A stretch of 37,277 nt of DNA from Gemmatimonadota bacterium (GTDB lineage Bacteria; Latescibacterota; UBA2968; GCA-2709665). Position 1 is the first letter of the stretch; the number at the start of each line of letters is the position of its first letter. This document shows, piece after piece, positions 26,116 through 35,590 of this stretch. The DNA is taken from the NCBI GenBank assembly GCA_028873695.1, contig JAPPNU010000030.1:1-37277 (forward strand), written 5' to 3'. A model generated the notes under the pieces. The model made no database searches, was not told where the DNA came from, and saw only the letters and a list, made by a program, of their open reading frames with translations. The translations under genes were made by a program, and so were the position numbers.

Positions 26116-27330
26116 ATGAAAATCACCGACGTCGAAATCATCCCGATCTACCCGAAGATCGCGGCACGCAATGCCGATCAGAAAACGCGCTTCATCAACC
26201 TGAACCACCGTACCATCTTCAAAGTCACAACGGACAACGGCATCGTCGGGTACGGCGACGCGCGCTGTGAGGCGCCCGACTTGTCCACCGTCGAACACCT
26301 TGTCGGGCGCGATCCCTTCGACTTCATCAACGCCAATCTCAATTCGGGCCTGATGGGGGCGTTGTACGACGCCATGGGCAAGCATCTCGAGATACCCGCC
26401 TACAAACTCATGGGCCAGAGGATACGCGACCGGGTACCCGTAGCCGCGTGGACCCGGCCCGCGTCGCCGGAAGACCTGGCCAAAGACGTCCAACGGGCCG
26501 TCGGCGAAGGATACATGATCTTCAAGATCCATACCTGCGCCTATTACGACGTCTTCGAACAGACTCGCGCCGTAGAGGAGGTGGCGCCGCCGGGATTCAA
26601 GATGCACTACGATTTCAATCACAACCGGCCGCTTGCCGCCGTCCTGCGCATTCTGAAGGAACTGGAAGACTCGCCCGTGGTCGGGATGATCGAGGACCCC
26701 CTCGTTCTGTCCGACGTGGAAGGGTGGCGCCTGCTGCGGCAGAAGACCAGCTTCCCGCTCCTCATGCACGTGCCGCAACTCGGCGGCGGGCAGGAAATCA
26801 TCCGGGGCTGCGCCGACGCCTATATGATCGGCGAAGGCGGAATCGGCCCCACTCTAGTGCGCGGTTTTGCCGCGGCCCTGGCCAATGTCTCCTCGGTCAT
26901 CCAGCTTACGGGCGGCACGCTGACCAAGGCGATGGCCCTGCATATGGGCGCCGTGATTCCAAACGTCGCCCATTGCACGAACCTGGACGACCAGTACGAC
27001 CAGGACGTTGTCAGACAGCGGATCGAGGTGGCGGCCGGTTCGTCTCCGGTACCGGAGGGTCCCGGCCTCGGCGTGGAGGTCGATGAAGACGCCCTGGCCG
27101 AATGCGCGGCCAACAAGCCCACGGTTGTCCCAACCACGATCGGCATCCTGCACCTGCCCGGCGGGAACAAACTTTATACGAAAGGGTTTCCGAACGTGCC
27201 TCGCGTCACGGGATTTCCCGAAGGCAATACCCGGGGCATCCGCCTGGAGGTGTGGGAGGACGACGGCACCGGGGCGTTTCAGGAGACACTGAAGCGTATT
27301 GAACAGAACGGTCCGTTCATGGAGAAATAG
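26116..27330 (+). CDS. Mandelate racemase/muconate lactonizing enzyme-like protein (enolase superfamily)
   Basis: Protein of 404 residues. It begins MKITDVEIIPIYPK, has FKVTTDNGIVGYGD in the capping domain, K137-x-H139 (FKIHTC), D166 (HYDFN) and E193 (IEDP). The third acidic metal ligand, normally Glu near 218, is not seen; the stretch reads LLMHVPQLGGGQE. Activity is likely sugar-acid dehydration or epimerisation, as in galactonate or galactarate dehydratases, but the altered site leaves this open. AAGGAAA lies 8 nt before the ATG. It sits between two lyase-like genes in one direction, fitting use of the unsaturated or acid sugars they release. Confidence 0.82.
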   Translation: MKITDVEIIPIYPKIAARNADQKTRFINLNHRTIFKVTTDNGIVGYGDARCEAPDLSTVEHLVGRDPFDFINANLNSGLMGALYDAMGKHLEIPAYKLMGQRIRDRVPVAAWTRPASPEDLAKDVQRAVGEGYMIFKIHTCAYYDVFEQTRAVEEVAPPGFKMHYDFNHNRPLAAVLRILKELEDSPVVGMIEDPLVLSDVEGWRLLRQKTSFPLLMHVPQLGGGQEIIRGCADAYMIGEGGIGPTLVRGFAAALANVSSVIQLTGGTLTKAMALHMGAVIPNVAHCTNLDDQYDQDVVRQRIEVAAGSSPVPEGPGLGVEVDEDALAECAANKPTVVPTTIGILHLPGGNKLYTKGFPNVPRVTGFPEGNTRGIRLEVWEDDGTGAFQETLKRIEQNGPFMEK

Positions 27331-27387
27331 ACGTTCAGCCAACGCTCCCCGGCGGGTCTCGCCGATTCCAATCGAACAGGAGTTGTC

Positions 27388-30102
27388 ATGCCGCTTCTCA
27401 ACGTCGAACGCGCGCGCGAAAACGTGCGCCGCCATACCTGGGCGCAGGCCATCGTCGAAGGGTGGAAGCAAGAGGTCGACTACCTCATCAGCCAGGACCG
27501 GGGTTTCGTCGAAGCGATGATACCGGAACTCACGCCGTGGCCGGAGTACGGCCAGAACTGTCCGGCCTGTGTGGACCGCCTCTCGTCCATGGGCGAAACC
27601 GGCATCTACGACTGGGACCCGACCGATCCTGACCGGCTCGTCTGCAGATACTGCGAAACGGAGTATCCAAACGCCGATTATCCCGAGACCGGCAGCGTTA
27701 GCGCACCCCGGATGAACCAGACGTTCACGTTCTATCTCACCGACGCGGAACGCGCACACCCTGACGACAGATCCGGCGAACACGCGTTCAAATGGGTCCG
27801 CACGCCGGTGCATACGAGTTGGACCGGCGTCATCCGCGCGAAGAAAGGCCGCTGGTGCTTCGAAAAGATGCTGCCACTCGCCAAGTTATACGCGCTCACT
27901 CGCGACGTTCGTTTCGCACGGTGGAGCGCGTGGATCATGGACTGCATGGCGCGTCGGTATCCCAACTGGCTGTTCCACTCCTACGACGGCACCGTTGCGG
28001 ACTGTCCGCCGGCGGAGGCCGCGGCATCTCTGGGCAAATTTCCCCCCGCGGGCCGGTTCCCCGCAGAAACCATCATCTCCGCATTTGACGGCCGGCACCA
28101 GGTGGGTGACCACGCCGTACTCAACAACGGCTTTTGGGGCGCCGGACGGTTCGGGTGCAGCGGATCCGACGGGGGGTTCCTTCTCTCGGTCGTGCTGGCC
28201 TACGAACTGGTCAGGAGCGCCCGGCATTCAGACGGTTCACCCGTCATCACGCGGGAAATGGACCGGCGCATCGTGGACGACCTGATCCTCGCGGGCTGCG
28301 CAGACACCGAAAACTGGAATGATATCAATAACAAATGCGGACCCGGCCGCGCGCTCAGCGCCGCGGTGGGTGTTCTCTTCGGGAAGCCGGAGAAAGTGCG
28401 CCGCGCAATCGAGGGGTTCGAATTACTGATGGACGACGCCTTCCATTTCGACGGCTTCTGCACGGAGTCGCCGAGTTATTCGGCCATGCACCTCAACCTG
28501 CTGCGAGAGATTCCGGAACTGCTCGTCGGGTACTCCGACCCGGACGGATACGAACCGGAGAGTGGCGCCGCAATAAAGAACCTGGATCCATTCCGGCATT
28601 TCGACCGCTACCGCCTGGCGCTGGAGAGCATGGTCCGCATGCTGGACCCGAACCTGGAGGAACCGGTTATCGGAGACTCCAGGGAAGGGCGGAGCATCGA
28701 ACCCATCTACGCCGAGATCCTGGCCGCCCATTACGGCAGCCGCTACGCCGGTCTGCTGGAGATGTCTCAGGGGGCGCCGCTGTCGGAAAGAGGGGAGGAA
28801 TACGCCCTCTGGCACCGGGACCCCGATCTGAAGGCGGACGACGAGACCGGCCTGCCGCACCGTACGGAATGGTTTCCCGGCTGGCACGTTGGCGTTCTGC
28901 GAGCGGGAAATCCCCGGGGACATACCGCCTTGTATCTGAACGGCTACGCGTTCGGCGGCCATCGCCACCGGGATACCCTTGGCATCATCTACATCGCGCA
29001 TGGCCGGGAGATGGCGGCCGACAGGGGGTATATCTGGGATGATCCCAGGAACGCCTGGACCGGCAGCACACTCGCCCACAACATCGTCACCGTGGACGGT
29101 CGGAACCAGGCCGGCGACAACAAGCCCGCCGCACTGGAACTCTTCGGGACCGGCGCGGGCGTTGAAGTCGTGCAGGCGTCGGCGGCGCCTTACGAACAGT
29201 GCGATCTGTACCGGCGCACCTGTGTGCTGGTCCAGGTCCCCGGTGATCAGACCTATGCTGTCGACCTGTTCCGGATCGCCGGGGGCGCCTTCCACCAGTA
29301 CGGCTTTCACAGCAACGGCCGCCTCAAGGGTATTTTCGGCGCCGCCCCCGGACCCGTCGACGATCACATCGAATGGCTGTCCAATATCCGCGCAGCCCGG
29401 CCCCGGGGTCCGTTCACCGCAACCTGGGACAACAACGGCGTGGGAATCGAGCTCACCCTGCTCAACCCCGTCCATCGCCTGCTGCTCGTGGACGCGCCGG
29501 GTTGGCGCTCGGACCTGGGGGAAGAACTCAACGCCCCGCCCGTGCAGCAGGTCCTGGCGGAACGTCGCGGCGATACGCACCTGAAGAGCGGGTTTGCCGC
29601 GGTCATTTCACCCTACACGGATCGTTCGCCCGTCCTGTCGTCCCAACTGGAGCTGGACGATTCGGACACCGGCGCGATGGCGGTCTCCGTCTGCCGTGAG
29701 GGATGTACGGACTACATCCTCTCCGCACCGGGAGGCGGCGTCCATCAGGTCGGCCCGGTGTGCGTATCGGGCCGGTTCGCCTTCGCGTCGGTGGATGACG
29801 ACGGCCGACTGCTGCGCGCCTATCTGCTTCGCGGCGCCGCACTGCGCTGCAACGGGCACGCGCTGACCGTGGACAGGGAGGAGGTTGCCCTCGACGTCGC
29901 CCGCGTCACCGATCGCACCTACCACCTGCGGAACGCCGTTCCCGATCCCGACACCCTTCCAGGCACCTATCTCCTGTGCGGCGATACAGGGTACGAAATC
30001 GAGGACGCTACGGAAGTATCTATTACGGTTCGGGATTATCCGGCTACGGATTGCGACGCGGTCACCCTGCTCAAAGCCGTTGAGTTTGTAGCGGAGGAGT
30101 GA
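27388..30102 (+). CDS. Heparinase II/III-like protein with N-terminal zinc-ribbon-like motif
   Basis: Protein of 904 residues. Near the start, C58-PA-C61 and C86-RY-C89 could hold a zinc ion. The lyase-like part includes NINNKCGPGRALS, FCTESPSYSAMH, FGGHRHRDTLG (H525, H527) and STLAHNIVTVDGRNQ. A long beta-sandwich tail follows. AGGAG sits 6 nt upstream of the ATG, 57 nt after the racemase-like gene. No signal peptide is visible. It is the last gene of the plus-strand run and converges on the oxidoreductase at 30365. Substrate unknown, probably an acidic glycan fragment. Confidence 0.8.
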   Translation: MPLLNVERARENVRRHTWAQAIVEGWKQEVDYLISQDRGFVEAMIPELTPWPEYGQNCPACVDRLSSMGETGIYDWDPTDPDRLVCRYCETEYPNADYPETGSVSAPRMNQTFTFYLTDAERAHPDDRSGEHAFKWVRTPVHTSWTGVIRAKKGRWCFEKMLPLAKLYALTRDVRFARWSAWIMDCMARRYPNWLFHSYDGTVADCPPAEAAASLGKFPPAGRFPAETIISAFDGRHQVGDHAVLNNGFWGAGRFGCSGSDGGFLLSVVLAYELVRSARHSDGSPVITREMDRRIVDDLILAGCADTENWNDINNKCGPGRALSAAVGVLFGKPEKVRRAIEGFELLMDDAFHFDGFCTESPSYSAMHLNLLREIPELLVGYSDPDGYEPESGAAIKNLDPFRHFDRYRLALESMVRMLDPNLEEPVIGDSREGRSIEPIYAEILAAHYGSRYAGLLEMSQGAPLSERGEEYALWHRDPDLKADDETGLPHRTEWFPGWHVGVLRAGNPRGHTALYLNGYAFGGHRHRDTLGIIYIAHGREMAADRGYIWDDPRNAWTGSTLAHNIVTVDGRNQAGDNKPAALELFGTGAGVEVVQASAAPYEQCDLYRRTCVLVQVPGDQTYAVDLFRIAGGAFHQYGFHSNGRLKGIFGAAPGPVDDHIEWLSNIRAARPRGPFTATWDNNGVGIELTLLNPVHRLLLVDAPGWRSDLGEELNAPPVQQVLAERRGDTHLKSGFAAVISPYTDRSPVLSSQLELDDSDTGAMAVSVCREGCTDYILSAPGGGVHQVGPVCVSGRFAFASVDDDGRLLRAYLLRGAALRCNGHALTVDREEVALDVARVTDRTYHLRNAVPDPDTLPGTYLLCGDTGYEIEDATEVSITVRDYPATDCDAVTLLKAVEFVAEE

Positions 30103-30364
30103 AGAAGCGAAGGAAGCTATCAGCTATCAGCCGTCAGCAATCAGCCAAGAACCAAAACCAAAAGGCGGAAATCCAAATCAAAAACCCCTTTTCCCCCAAT
30201 TCCCTGCCTACGGCGTGATCCTTGAAAAACCGGCGAGGCGTGAGCCGGAAGAGGGGAGAGATTGCCTGCCATGCAAGGTTTCTTCTCCTGCCGCAGGCGA
30301 GTCGGAGGGACATATTGGCAATGGCTTCTTCTACCGTCGACCCTCTTCCGTCTCCCCGTATTTA
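30103..30364. repeat. Microrepeat and long inverted structure between convergent genes
   Basis: No gene is supported. At 30115-30145 the CTATCAGCTATCAGCCGTCAGC microrepeat recurs. Further on, GGAAGAGGG (30247-30255) pairs with CCCTCTTCC (30341-30349), and inside it ATTGCC (30261-30266) pairs with GGCAAT (30317-30322). CCGGC and GCCGG form a smaller stem just before. The nested arms may end transcription from both sides. Confidence 0.5.
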
Positions 30365-31213
30365 TTACAGATTCACGAATCCCGATAAAACCCGTTTCTG
30401 TCCGGCGACGTCCAGTATCCTGCGAATGATGAGGCTTTCGTTCCGGTCGATACCCGGTTTACCGGATTCGAACAGGTCCAGCACGGCATCCGCGGTATTC
30501 AGGAAAATTCGGCTTGAGTCCACCTGGAAGAAACGCGTCGCTTCTGTCGTCGTTACCGAAGCCGCATAGGGGGTACTCGACCCCGTATACACGTTCACGA
30601 CCGCGGTACGTCCTCCCGTATAATCCAGCAGCAGTTGCGACTGTTTTCCCGCCCCCCGGCGCATGACCCGGCGCACGCCCGGTCCCATACAGCTGACGGC
30701 CAGTTCGAGGGGATGGATCGCGTATTCTCCGAATGACCTGCCGCCGCCCCAGGTGACCATGTGCCTGACCTGCCTGTGCCCGACCTCTACCACGTAGTCC
30801 TGCACTTCGGTATAGCGCAGCGCGGAGCTCGTTTGCATGGGCACCCGATGCCTGTCGGCCAGCGCGAAAATCCGTCTGGCCGTGGGCAGGTCCGGGGCAA
30901 ATGTCTTGTCCACGTACGTGGGCTTTCCGAAAGGAAATACCTGCCGGCAAAGTTCGAGGTGCGTCTCCGGGGTGGACGGCGCAAGTACCATGAAGCAGTC
31001 CACCGCCTCGTTCAATCCGGCTGCGTCGGAGAACCAGGCAACGTCGTTCGCCTCGGCCCACTTCCTGCCGCTTCTCGGCCGCAACCCCGTGCATCCCGCC
31101 ACCACGAAACTCCGATCCAGCAGTTCGTTGCGCAGCAGTTTCAGGTAGACGTTGGCGTGGAAGTTCTCCGGATTGTCATCTACAAACCCGATCCGTTTCT
31201 CTCCACCTGTCAT
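30365..31213 (-). CDS. Gfo/Idh/MocA-family oxidoreductase (short type)
   Basis: Protein of 282 residues, shorter than the usual 330-400. The N-terminal Rossmann strand reads RIGFVDDNPENFHANVYLKLL, which lacks the classic GxGxxG. GKPTYVDKTFA (D102, K103) stands in for the EKP motif, with YAIHPLELAVSCMG further on. AGAGAGG precedes the ATG at 31213. It starts 16 nt after the second oxidoreductase, so both come from one transcript led by the lyase-like gene at 35403. Likely NAD(P)-dependent sugar oxidation or reduction; cofactor binding is uncertain because of the altered loop. Confidence 0.78.
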   Translation of the reverse strand: MTGGEKRIGFVDDNPENFHANVYLKLLRNELLDRSFVVAGCTGLRPRSGRKWAEANDVAWFSDAAGLNEAVDCFMVLAPSTPETHLELCRQVFPFGKPTYVDKTFAPDLPTARRIFALADRHRVPMQTSSALRYTEVQDYVVEVGHRQVRHMVTWGGGRSFGEYAIHPLELAVSCMGPGVRRVMRRGAGKQSQLLLDYTGGRTAVVNVYTGSSTPYAASVTTTEATRFFQVDSSRIFLNTADAVLDLFESGKPGIDRNESLIIRRILDVAGQKRVLSGFVNL

Positions 31214-31229
31214 TCTTCAGACCTCTCTT

Positions 31230-32264
31230 CTAGGGCCACTCGGGCGCATCCGCCACGCGCACGATGCCGCCGTTTTCGATAGACTGGTGCCAGGCGTCCA
31301 GCACCGCCGTGGCGCGCCAACCGTCCAGCGCGGTCACAAAGGGCGCCCGATCCTCTATGACGGCGTCGACAAAGCTGTTCACGCACGACGGAAACGCCCC
31401 CACCCATTTGTCGAACACCTGGTAGTTCAGCAGGGACCGCGGCCACTTGAATTTTTCCTCCGTACTCATTTCGATCGCCTCGGCCTTCCGGTCCAGATTC
31501 ACGTGTCCCTTCTCCCCGATCACCTGCATGAAGGAGTCCGGCATCGAAGGATGGGTATTGGGGTAGATCCACGCCGATTCGAACGTTGCGACGGACCCGC
31601 CGTCGAACTTCACGAGCCCCTGCATCATGTCATACGTATCGATTCCCCTGGCCGCCAGCACGCTTTTGATCCCGTATCCGTGGACCTCGACGGGACTCTG
31701 ATCGAACCACCAGCAGATCAGGTCGATATCGTGGGCCGACAGGAACCAGGCAGGCGAGGACTTCGCTGACCATGGCAACATCTCCGTCGGCACGGAGATG
31801 GGGTTGTTCTTGCGCGCGTAGCCCATCAGCGGTCTGCCGATTTCCCCGTCGCGGATCATGTTCCACGTGGCGTTGTACGGCGCCAGCCACCGGTGGTTGT
31901 ACGAGACCTGGAGCTTCAGTCCGGTGCGCTTCACGGCCTCCACGATTTCGGTGGCCTCGCCCAGGTCCGTTGTCATCGGTTTCTCGACGTGTACGTGACA
32001 ACCCGCCTCCAGGCATGCGACGACAGGGTCAAGATGCGCCCAGTCCGGCGTGGCGATATAGACGATGTCCAGCGTCTCTTTCTCCAGCATCTCGTGATAA
32101 TCCACATACCCCGCGGAAACCGAAAACTCGTCCTGCGCCCTGCTCAGCTTTTCCGCGTCCAGCGTGCAGAACGCCGCCAGTTCGACCAGCGGATTCCTGT
32201 GCAGGACCTGCGTCACGCTGCTGCCCATAATGCCGAGGCCGATCACACCCACGCGCTGCGTCAT
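31230..32264 (-). CDS. Gfo/Idh/MocA-family oxidoreductase
   Basis: Protein of 344 residues, typical length. It has the NAD(P) loop GLGIMG (9-14), EKP at 94-96 (HVEKPMTTD), YNHRWLAPYN, and the catalytic-type H178 in SAHDIDLICWW. GAGGAGG sits before the ATG at 32264. It lies between the large lyase-like gene (82 nt upstream) and the short oxidoreductase (16 nt downstream), forming a three-gene minus-strand operon. It probably oxidises or epimerises a sugar or inositol derived from the lyase products. Confidence 0.9.
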   Translation of the reverse strand: MTQRVGVIGLGIMGSSVTQVLHRNPLVELAAFCTLDAEKLSRAQDEFSVSAGYVDYHEMLEKETLDIVYIATPDWAHLDPVVACLEAGCHVHVEKPMTTDLGEATEIVEAVKRTGLKLQVSYNHRWLAPYNATWNMIRDGEIGRPLMGYARKNNPISVPTEMLPWSAKSSPAWFLSAHDIDLICWWFDQSPVEVHGYGIKSVLAARGIDTYDMMQGLVKFDGGSVATFESAWIYPNTHPSMPDSFMQVIGEKGHVNLDRKAEAIEMSTEEKFKWPRSLLNYQVFDKWVGAFPSCVNSFVDAVIEDRAPFVTALDGWRATAVLDAWHQSIENGGIVRVADAPEWP

Positions 32265-32346
32265 CTGCGTCCCTCCTCAACCTTTTTTCGCGTATCGTAT
32301 CGATTGAATGTTACACCGGTTTCGAGTCTCCGCCCGTCCGCTTCCC

Positions 32347-35300
32347 TCAAAGCGCCGCAAACACGATCGGCCGCACCACGCACGCGTCCCCAGGTCCCAG
32401 ATCGTAGATCACCGGCAGGTCGTCCGGCGCGCCGGGCCATGGAATCGCATCCCGCAGGACGAACCTGTGTCCGCCCTCCTCTCGGGGTATCACCCGGTCG
32501 ATCGTGTGGAGCCGTTCCTTATACGCAAGGCGTGCGCCCTTTAGATAGTGGCATCCCGAGTCTTCCGTATCCTCCCACTCCCTGTGAATCCACGTCCGGG
32601 TCAGCAGGCCGTCGCTCGTCTCCGCTTCCACCACGAACCGTCCGATGTGCAGCCGTTCCGCGTCCAGCGAACACTGCCATCCGTCGCCCGACGCTTCGAC
32701 CGACTTGATCGGGAAGTTACACGCGTGGGGAGGATTCGACGCCATCAGCGTTTCGCCCGCGGGAGGCGCTCCGCCGGTGTCCGAAGTCACCGTCACCCGG
32801 CAGTTGTCCGCGTCGATTCCGGCAATCCGACCGCGCCACGTGCCGGTTCCCTTCACGTCCACGTTTTCAAACGTCAACCGCCGTCCCGCCAGGCAGGCCC
32901 ATAAAGGACGGTCATTCGCGTCCAGGTTCAATACCCCGAATCCTCCGTCCAGTTCAATTCCGTCCTCGAAGACGGATCTCGCTTCGTCCGACATTGCGCT
33001 CAGCAGTAGACATCTCCCGCCCTGCCAGGAGATCTCCAGTCCGATCGCATCCTCGCCCTCGACCAGGCCCAGGCGCCGGACGCCCGTCAACTTCGGATGT
33101 TTCCGATAGGCTTCGCACACAACGGCGAAGAGGCTGTTCAGGGCGTCCTGCCGGCGGCCCGCACGATTTCGCAGGAGGACGTAGTCCAGATGTTCGACCG
33201 CGCCGGGCTTGCTGGGCGGCTTCCCGTGGGCCGTGATGACTTCCTGCGCGACGCCCTCTGGGACGACCATGCGCAGTCCCATCTCCTCGTCCCGCCAATC
33301 GGCCCGGAACTCGCCCGCCGGCTGCCCGCGCTTCACATCATAAAGGTAGGAAAAGCCGCTGCCCCGATACGAGTGGTAGCTGCGCTTTCCGTTCGTCCCC
33401 GGCTGCCCGGGCAGGCTGGCGTGCCGTTCCAGTTCGGGATCGTCGTACAGCTTCCGGAACGGAACGGCCGGCCCCGCCAGCGTGCCGCCGTCCTGCGCCT
33501 GAAACGCTACGCCCGAGGTTGAAAACGTCCCGTCGAACCCGTGGAACGAATAGTCGTGCGCCCAACCGCCCCTGACGTGGAAGAGGTCCACGAGTACCTG
33601 CAGGTCGGGCGCCAGTTCCAGCAGCGTCACCCCCCTGCGATACACGTCGGCCTCCAGGTAGGCCCGCGGCGCGGACAGTTCCACGTGCTGGACGTGAGGG
33701 ACCGCTCCAAACCGTTCGAGGCGGCCTTCGTCGGCCGTGTCCTGCCGGCTCTCGTTCACCACCACGGTGACGTGGCTGACGGTATTCTTCTCCCATGCCG
33801 GCGGGTCCGGATGTTCGGCGGCATGGGTAGGATAGCCCGTATCGGGCACGACCCGCTTGTTGCCAGCGATGACCTCCAGGTTCAGCCGGTCCCGATGCGC
33901 GTGCCCGGCGTTGGCGTGCCCGTACTGAAGTACGGCCGCCAGCTGGTTTTCCGCCCGGCCGCTGCGCAGGATCACGAATCCCGTCCCGCCGAGGTTATCG
34001 CTCGTTTCCGGCCACTGCGGCAGGTCGCCCGCGGCGCGCTCCAGTTCGGCTTGCGTCAGCGGCACTTCGAACAGGTCATCGTAACTCCTGAACCCGCTTT
34101 CACCGGTCACGCCCTCGTTCAAGAGCGCTCTTGCATACTCCGGCCACCCGTAGCCCCTGAAGAACCGCTGCAGAGACGATACGTCCAGCATGGGATAGGT
34201 GACCCCGGCGCCGGTATCCGCGATCGACGGCATAATGCCGCCCCAGCACGCCAGCCGCCGGGACCAGCTGCCCAGCGAACGCACGTGTCGCCCAGGCAGC
34301 CTGCGCTTGCCCAGCCGCTTCAGCACCAGGTCCGTATCCAGCATGTAGCGCGTCCAGCAGCCGGCCGAATAACCGATGGCCACCTCGAACGAGACGCCGT
34401 CCCGGAAGAGGAAATTGTCCAGCGCGTGGTCCCATCCCTCCACGCCGTACGCCCAGACCGCCGTGGTCGGCCCGCACCCCGTGAATGTTTCCAGTTTCTC
34501 GATCGCCCAGTCCGTAAACGCGTCGCCGTCGATCACCACCAGCGCCTTCACCGCGGAGGCCTGGTGCAGCCCGTAGTTTCCCCGGATCTTTCCCTCCCAG
34601 ATATCCCGCACCGACTGCCGCACCAGGTTGTCTTCCACGTGCCGGATCAACGCATCGGGTTCTTTGTTCAGAAACGCGTGCACATCACTTTCGGACTGCA
34701 ATGCCGGAAACAAATCGTCGTACGCCTCGGCGTAGAGCCCGATGTTGAACGACTCCTGAACGGCGTAAAGGAAGCGCCCGGTGTATCCGACCTGATAATT
34801 CAGGCCGTACCATGACTGCGCCGCGTGGTCCATGGTGGGAAAGAGCGCGGCCATCCTGTCCAGCAGAATCGCACCCTTGCGGCCGTACCGCCCGTCTCCG
34901 GTGATCAGATACGCGCGTCCGAGGTCCTGCAGCGCCGGAATCAGCCGGTGCCAGAGGCTGTAACAGTAATGCGCCACGAACCAGAACCGGGACCGCCCGT
35001 CCCCCGGGTCCCATCCCGTCCCGTCGTCCGCATAGTCGCCGGTAAGCAGGGCGCGGTCTCCCGTCCGGTAATACGCCATGAAGTCGTTCGAGGGGTATTC
35101 CTCGCCTCCCACGGCGCACTTGATCTTCCAGGGACGGTTGAAGATATCCACCTGCCACGGTCCGCCGGGCGCCTGGAAAACCGCCTCGCCGTGGACCGGA
35201 CACCCGTCGAACGACGGCAGAAACCCGCGGAATATGTCCGCCGGGGGCGGCAGGTCGCGAACGTACGCGTCGTCCAGCTTCGCCCAGACTTCCGCCCTGC

Positions 35301-35403
35301 CGACGATCTCGTCGACGATCTTCTTCGCCGCCGGATACCGCGCCACGTGGTCCACCATCCTGCGGACTTCCTCATCCTTATACAGCGTACGGCCGGTCTT
35401 CAT
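32347..35403 (-). CDS. Large heparinase II/III-like protein
   Basis: Protein of 1018 residues. Near the start, C68-PVHG and W92...C96-AVGGEEYPSNDF form a segment seen at the front of many heparinase-like proteins. The toroid part includes RGNYGLHQASAVKALVVI. The C-terminal half carries YGHANAGHAHRDRLNLEV (around residue 500), VSHVTVVVNE and a long beta-sandwich tail. The ATG at 35403 has AAAGGAA upstream; the longer frame to 35556 adds a hydrophobic stretch (FSIFLITLLL), but it lacks a good start and lies in untypical sequence. As called, the protein has no signal peptide. It leads an operon with two oxidoreductases and has an operator-like palindrome 188 nt upstream. Confidence 0.82.
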   Translation of the reverse strand: MKTGRTLYKDEEVRRMVDHVARYPAAKKIVDEIVGRAEVWAKLDDAYVRDLPPPADIFRGFLPSFDGCPVHGEAVFQAPGGPWQVDIFNRPWKIKCAVGGEEYPSNDFMAYYRTGDRALLTGDYADDGTGWDPGDGRSRFWFVAHYCYSLWHRLIPALQDLGRAYLITGDGRYGRKGAILLDRMAALFPTMDHAAQSWYGLNYQVGYTGRFLYAVQESFNIGLYAEAYDDLFPALQSESDVHAFLNKEPDALIRHVEDNLVRQSVRDIWEGKIRGNYGLHQASAVKALVVIDGDAFTDWAIEKLETFTGCGPTTAVWAYGVEGWDHALDNFLFRDGVSFEVAIGYSAGCWTRYMLDTDLVLKRLGKRRLPGRHVRSLGSWSRRLACWGGIMPSIADTGAGVTYPMLDVSSLQRFFRGYGWPEYARALLNEGVTGESGFRSYDDLFEVPLTQAELERAAGDLPQWPETSDNLGGTGFVILRSGRAENQLAAVLQYGHANAGHAHRDRLNLEVIAGNKRVVPDTGYPTHAAEHPDPPAWEKNTVSHVTVVVNESRQDTADEGRLERFGAVPHVQHVELSAPRAYLEADVYRRGVTLLELAPDLQVLVDLFHVRGGWAHDYSFHGFDGTFSTSGVAFQAQDGGTLAGPAVPFRKLYDDPELERHASLPGQPGTNGKRSYHSYRGSGFSYLYDVKRGQPAGEFRADWRDEEMGLRMVVPEGVAQEVITAHGKPPSKPGAVEHLDYVLLRNRAGRRQDALNSLFAVVCEAYRKHPKLTGVRRLGLVEGEDAIGLEISWQGGRCLLLSAMSDEARSVFEDGIELDGGFGVLNLDANDRPLWACLAGRRLTFENVDVKGTGTWRGRIAGIDADNCRVTVTSDTGGAPPAGETLMASNPPHACNFPIKSVEASGDGWQCSLDAERLHIGRFVVEAETSDGLLTRTWIHREWEDTEDSGCHYLKGARLAYKERLHTIDRVIPREEGGHRFVLRDAIPWPGAPDDLPVIYDLGPGDACVVRPIVFAAL

Positions 35404-35590
35404 TTCACGAATTCCTTTCGGTCCCGCCGAATCGAGAATCGTCTTCGAAAGCAGCAAAGTAATCAGGAAAATGCTAAAATGGAAACGGAAAAGACCCGGC
35501 CGAATGCGGACGGATCGGGCTGAATGGGGTCTTGCGTACGCCAGTCTGTAGTGCAAGGCGCGGATCCATGAGCCACGCCCGACATTTACG

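Noticed and set aside
35404..35556. Extended N-terminus of the large lyase-like protein with a hydrophobic stretch that could be a signal anchor
   Set aside because: The start at 35556 has no ribosome site, while the ATG at 35403 has AAAGGAA; the hydrophobic run comes from T-rich leader sequence. Some doubt remains.
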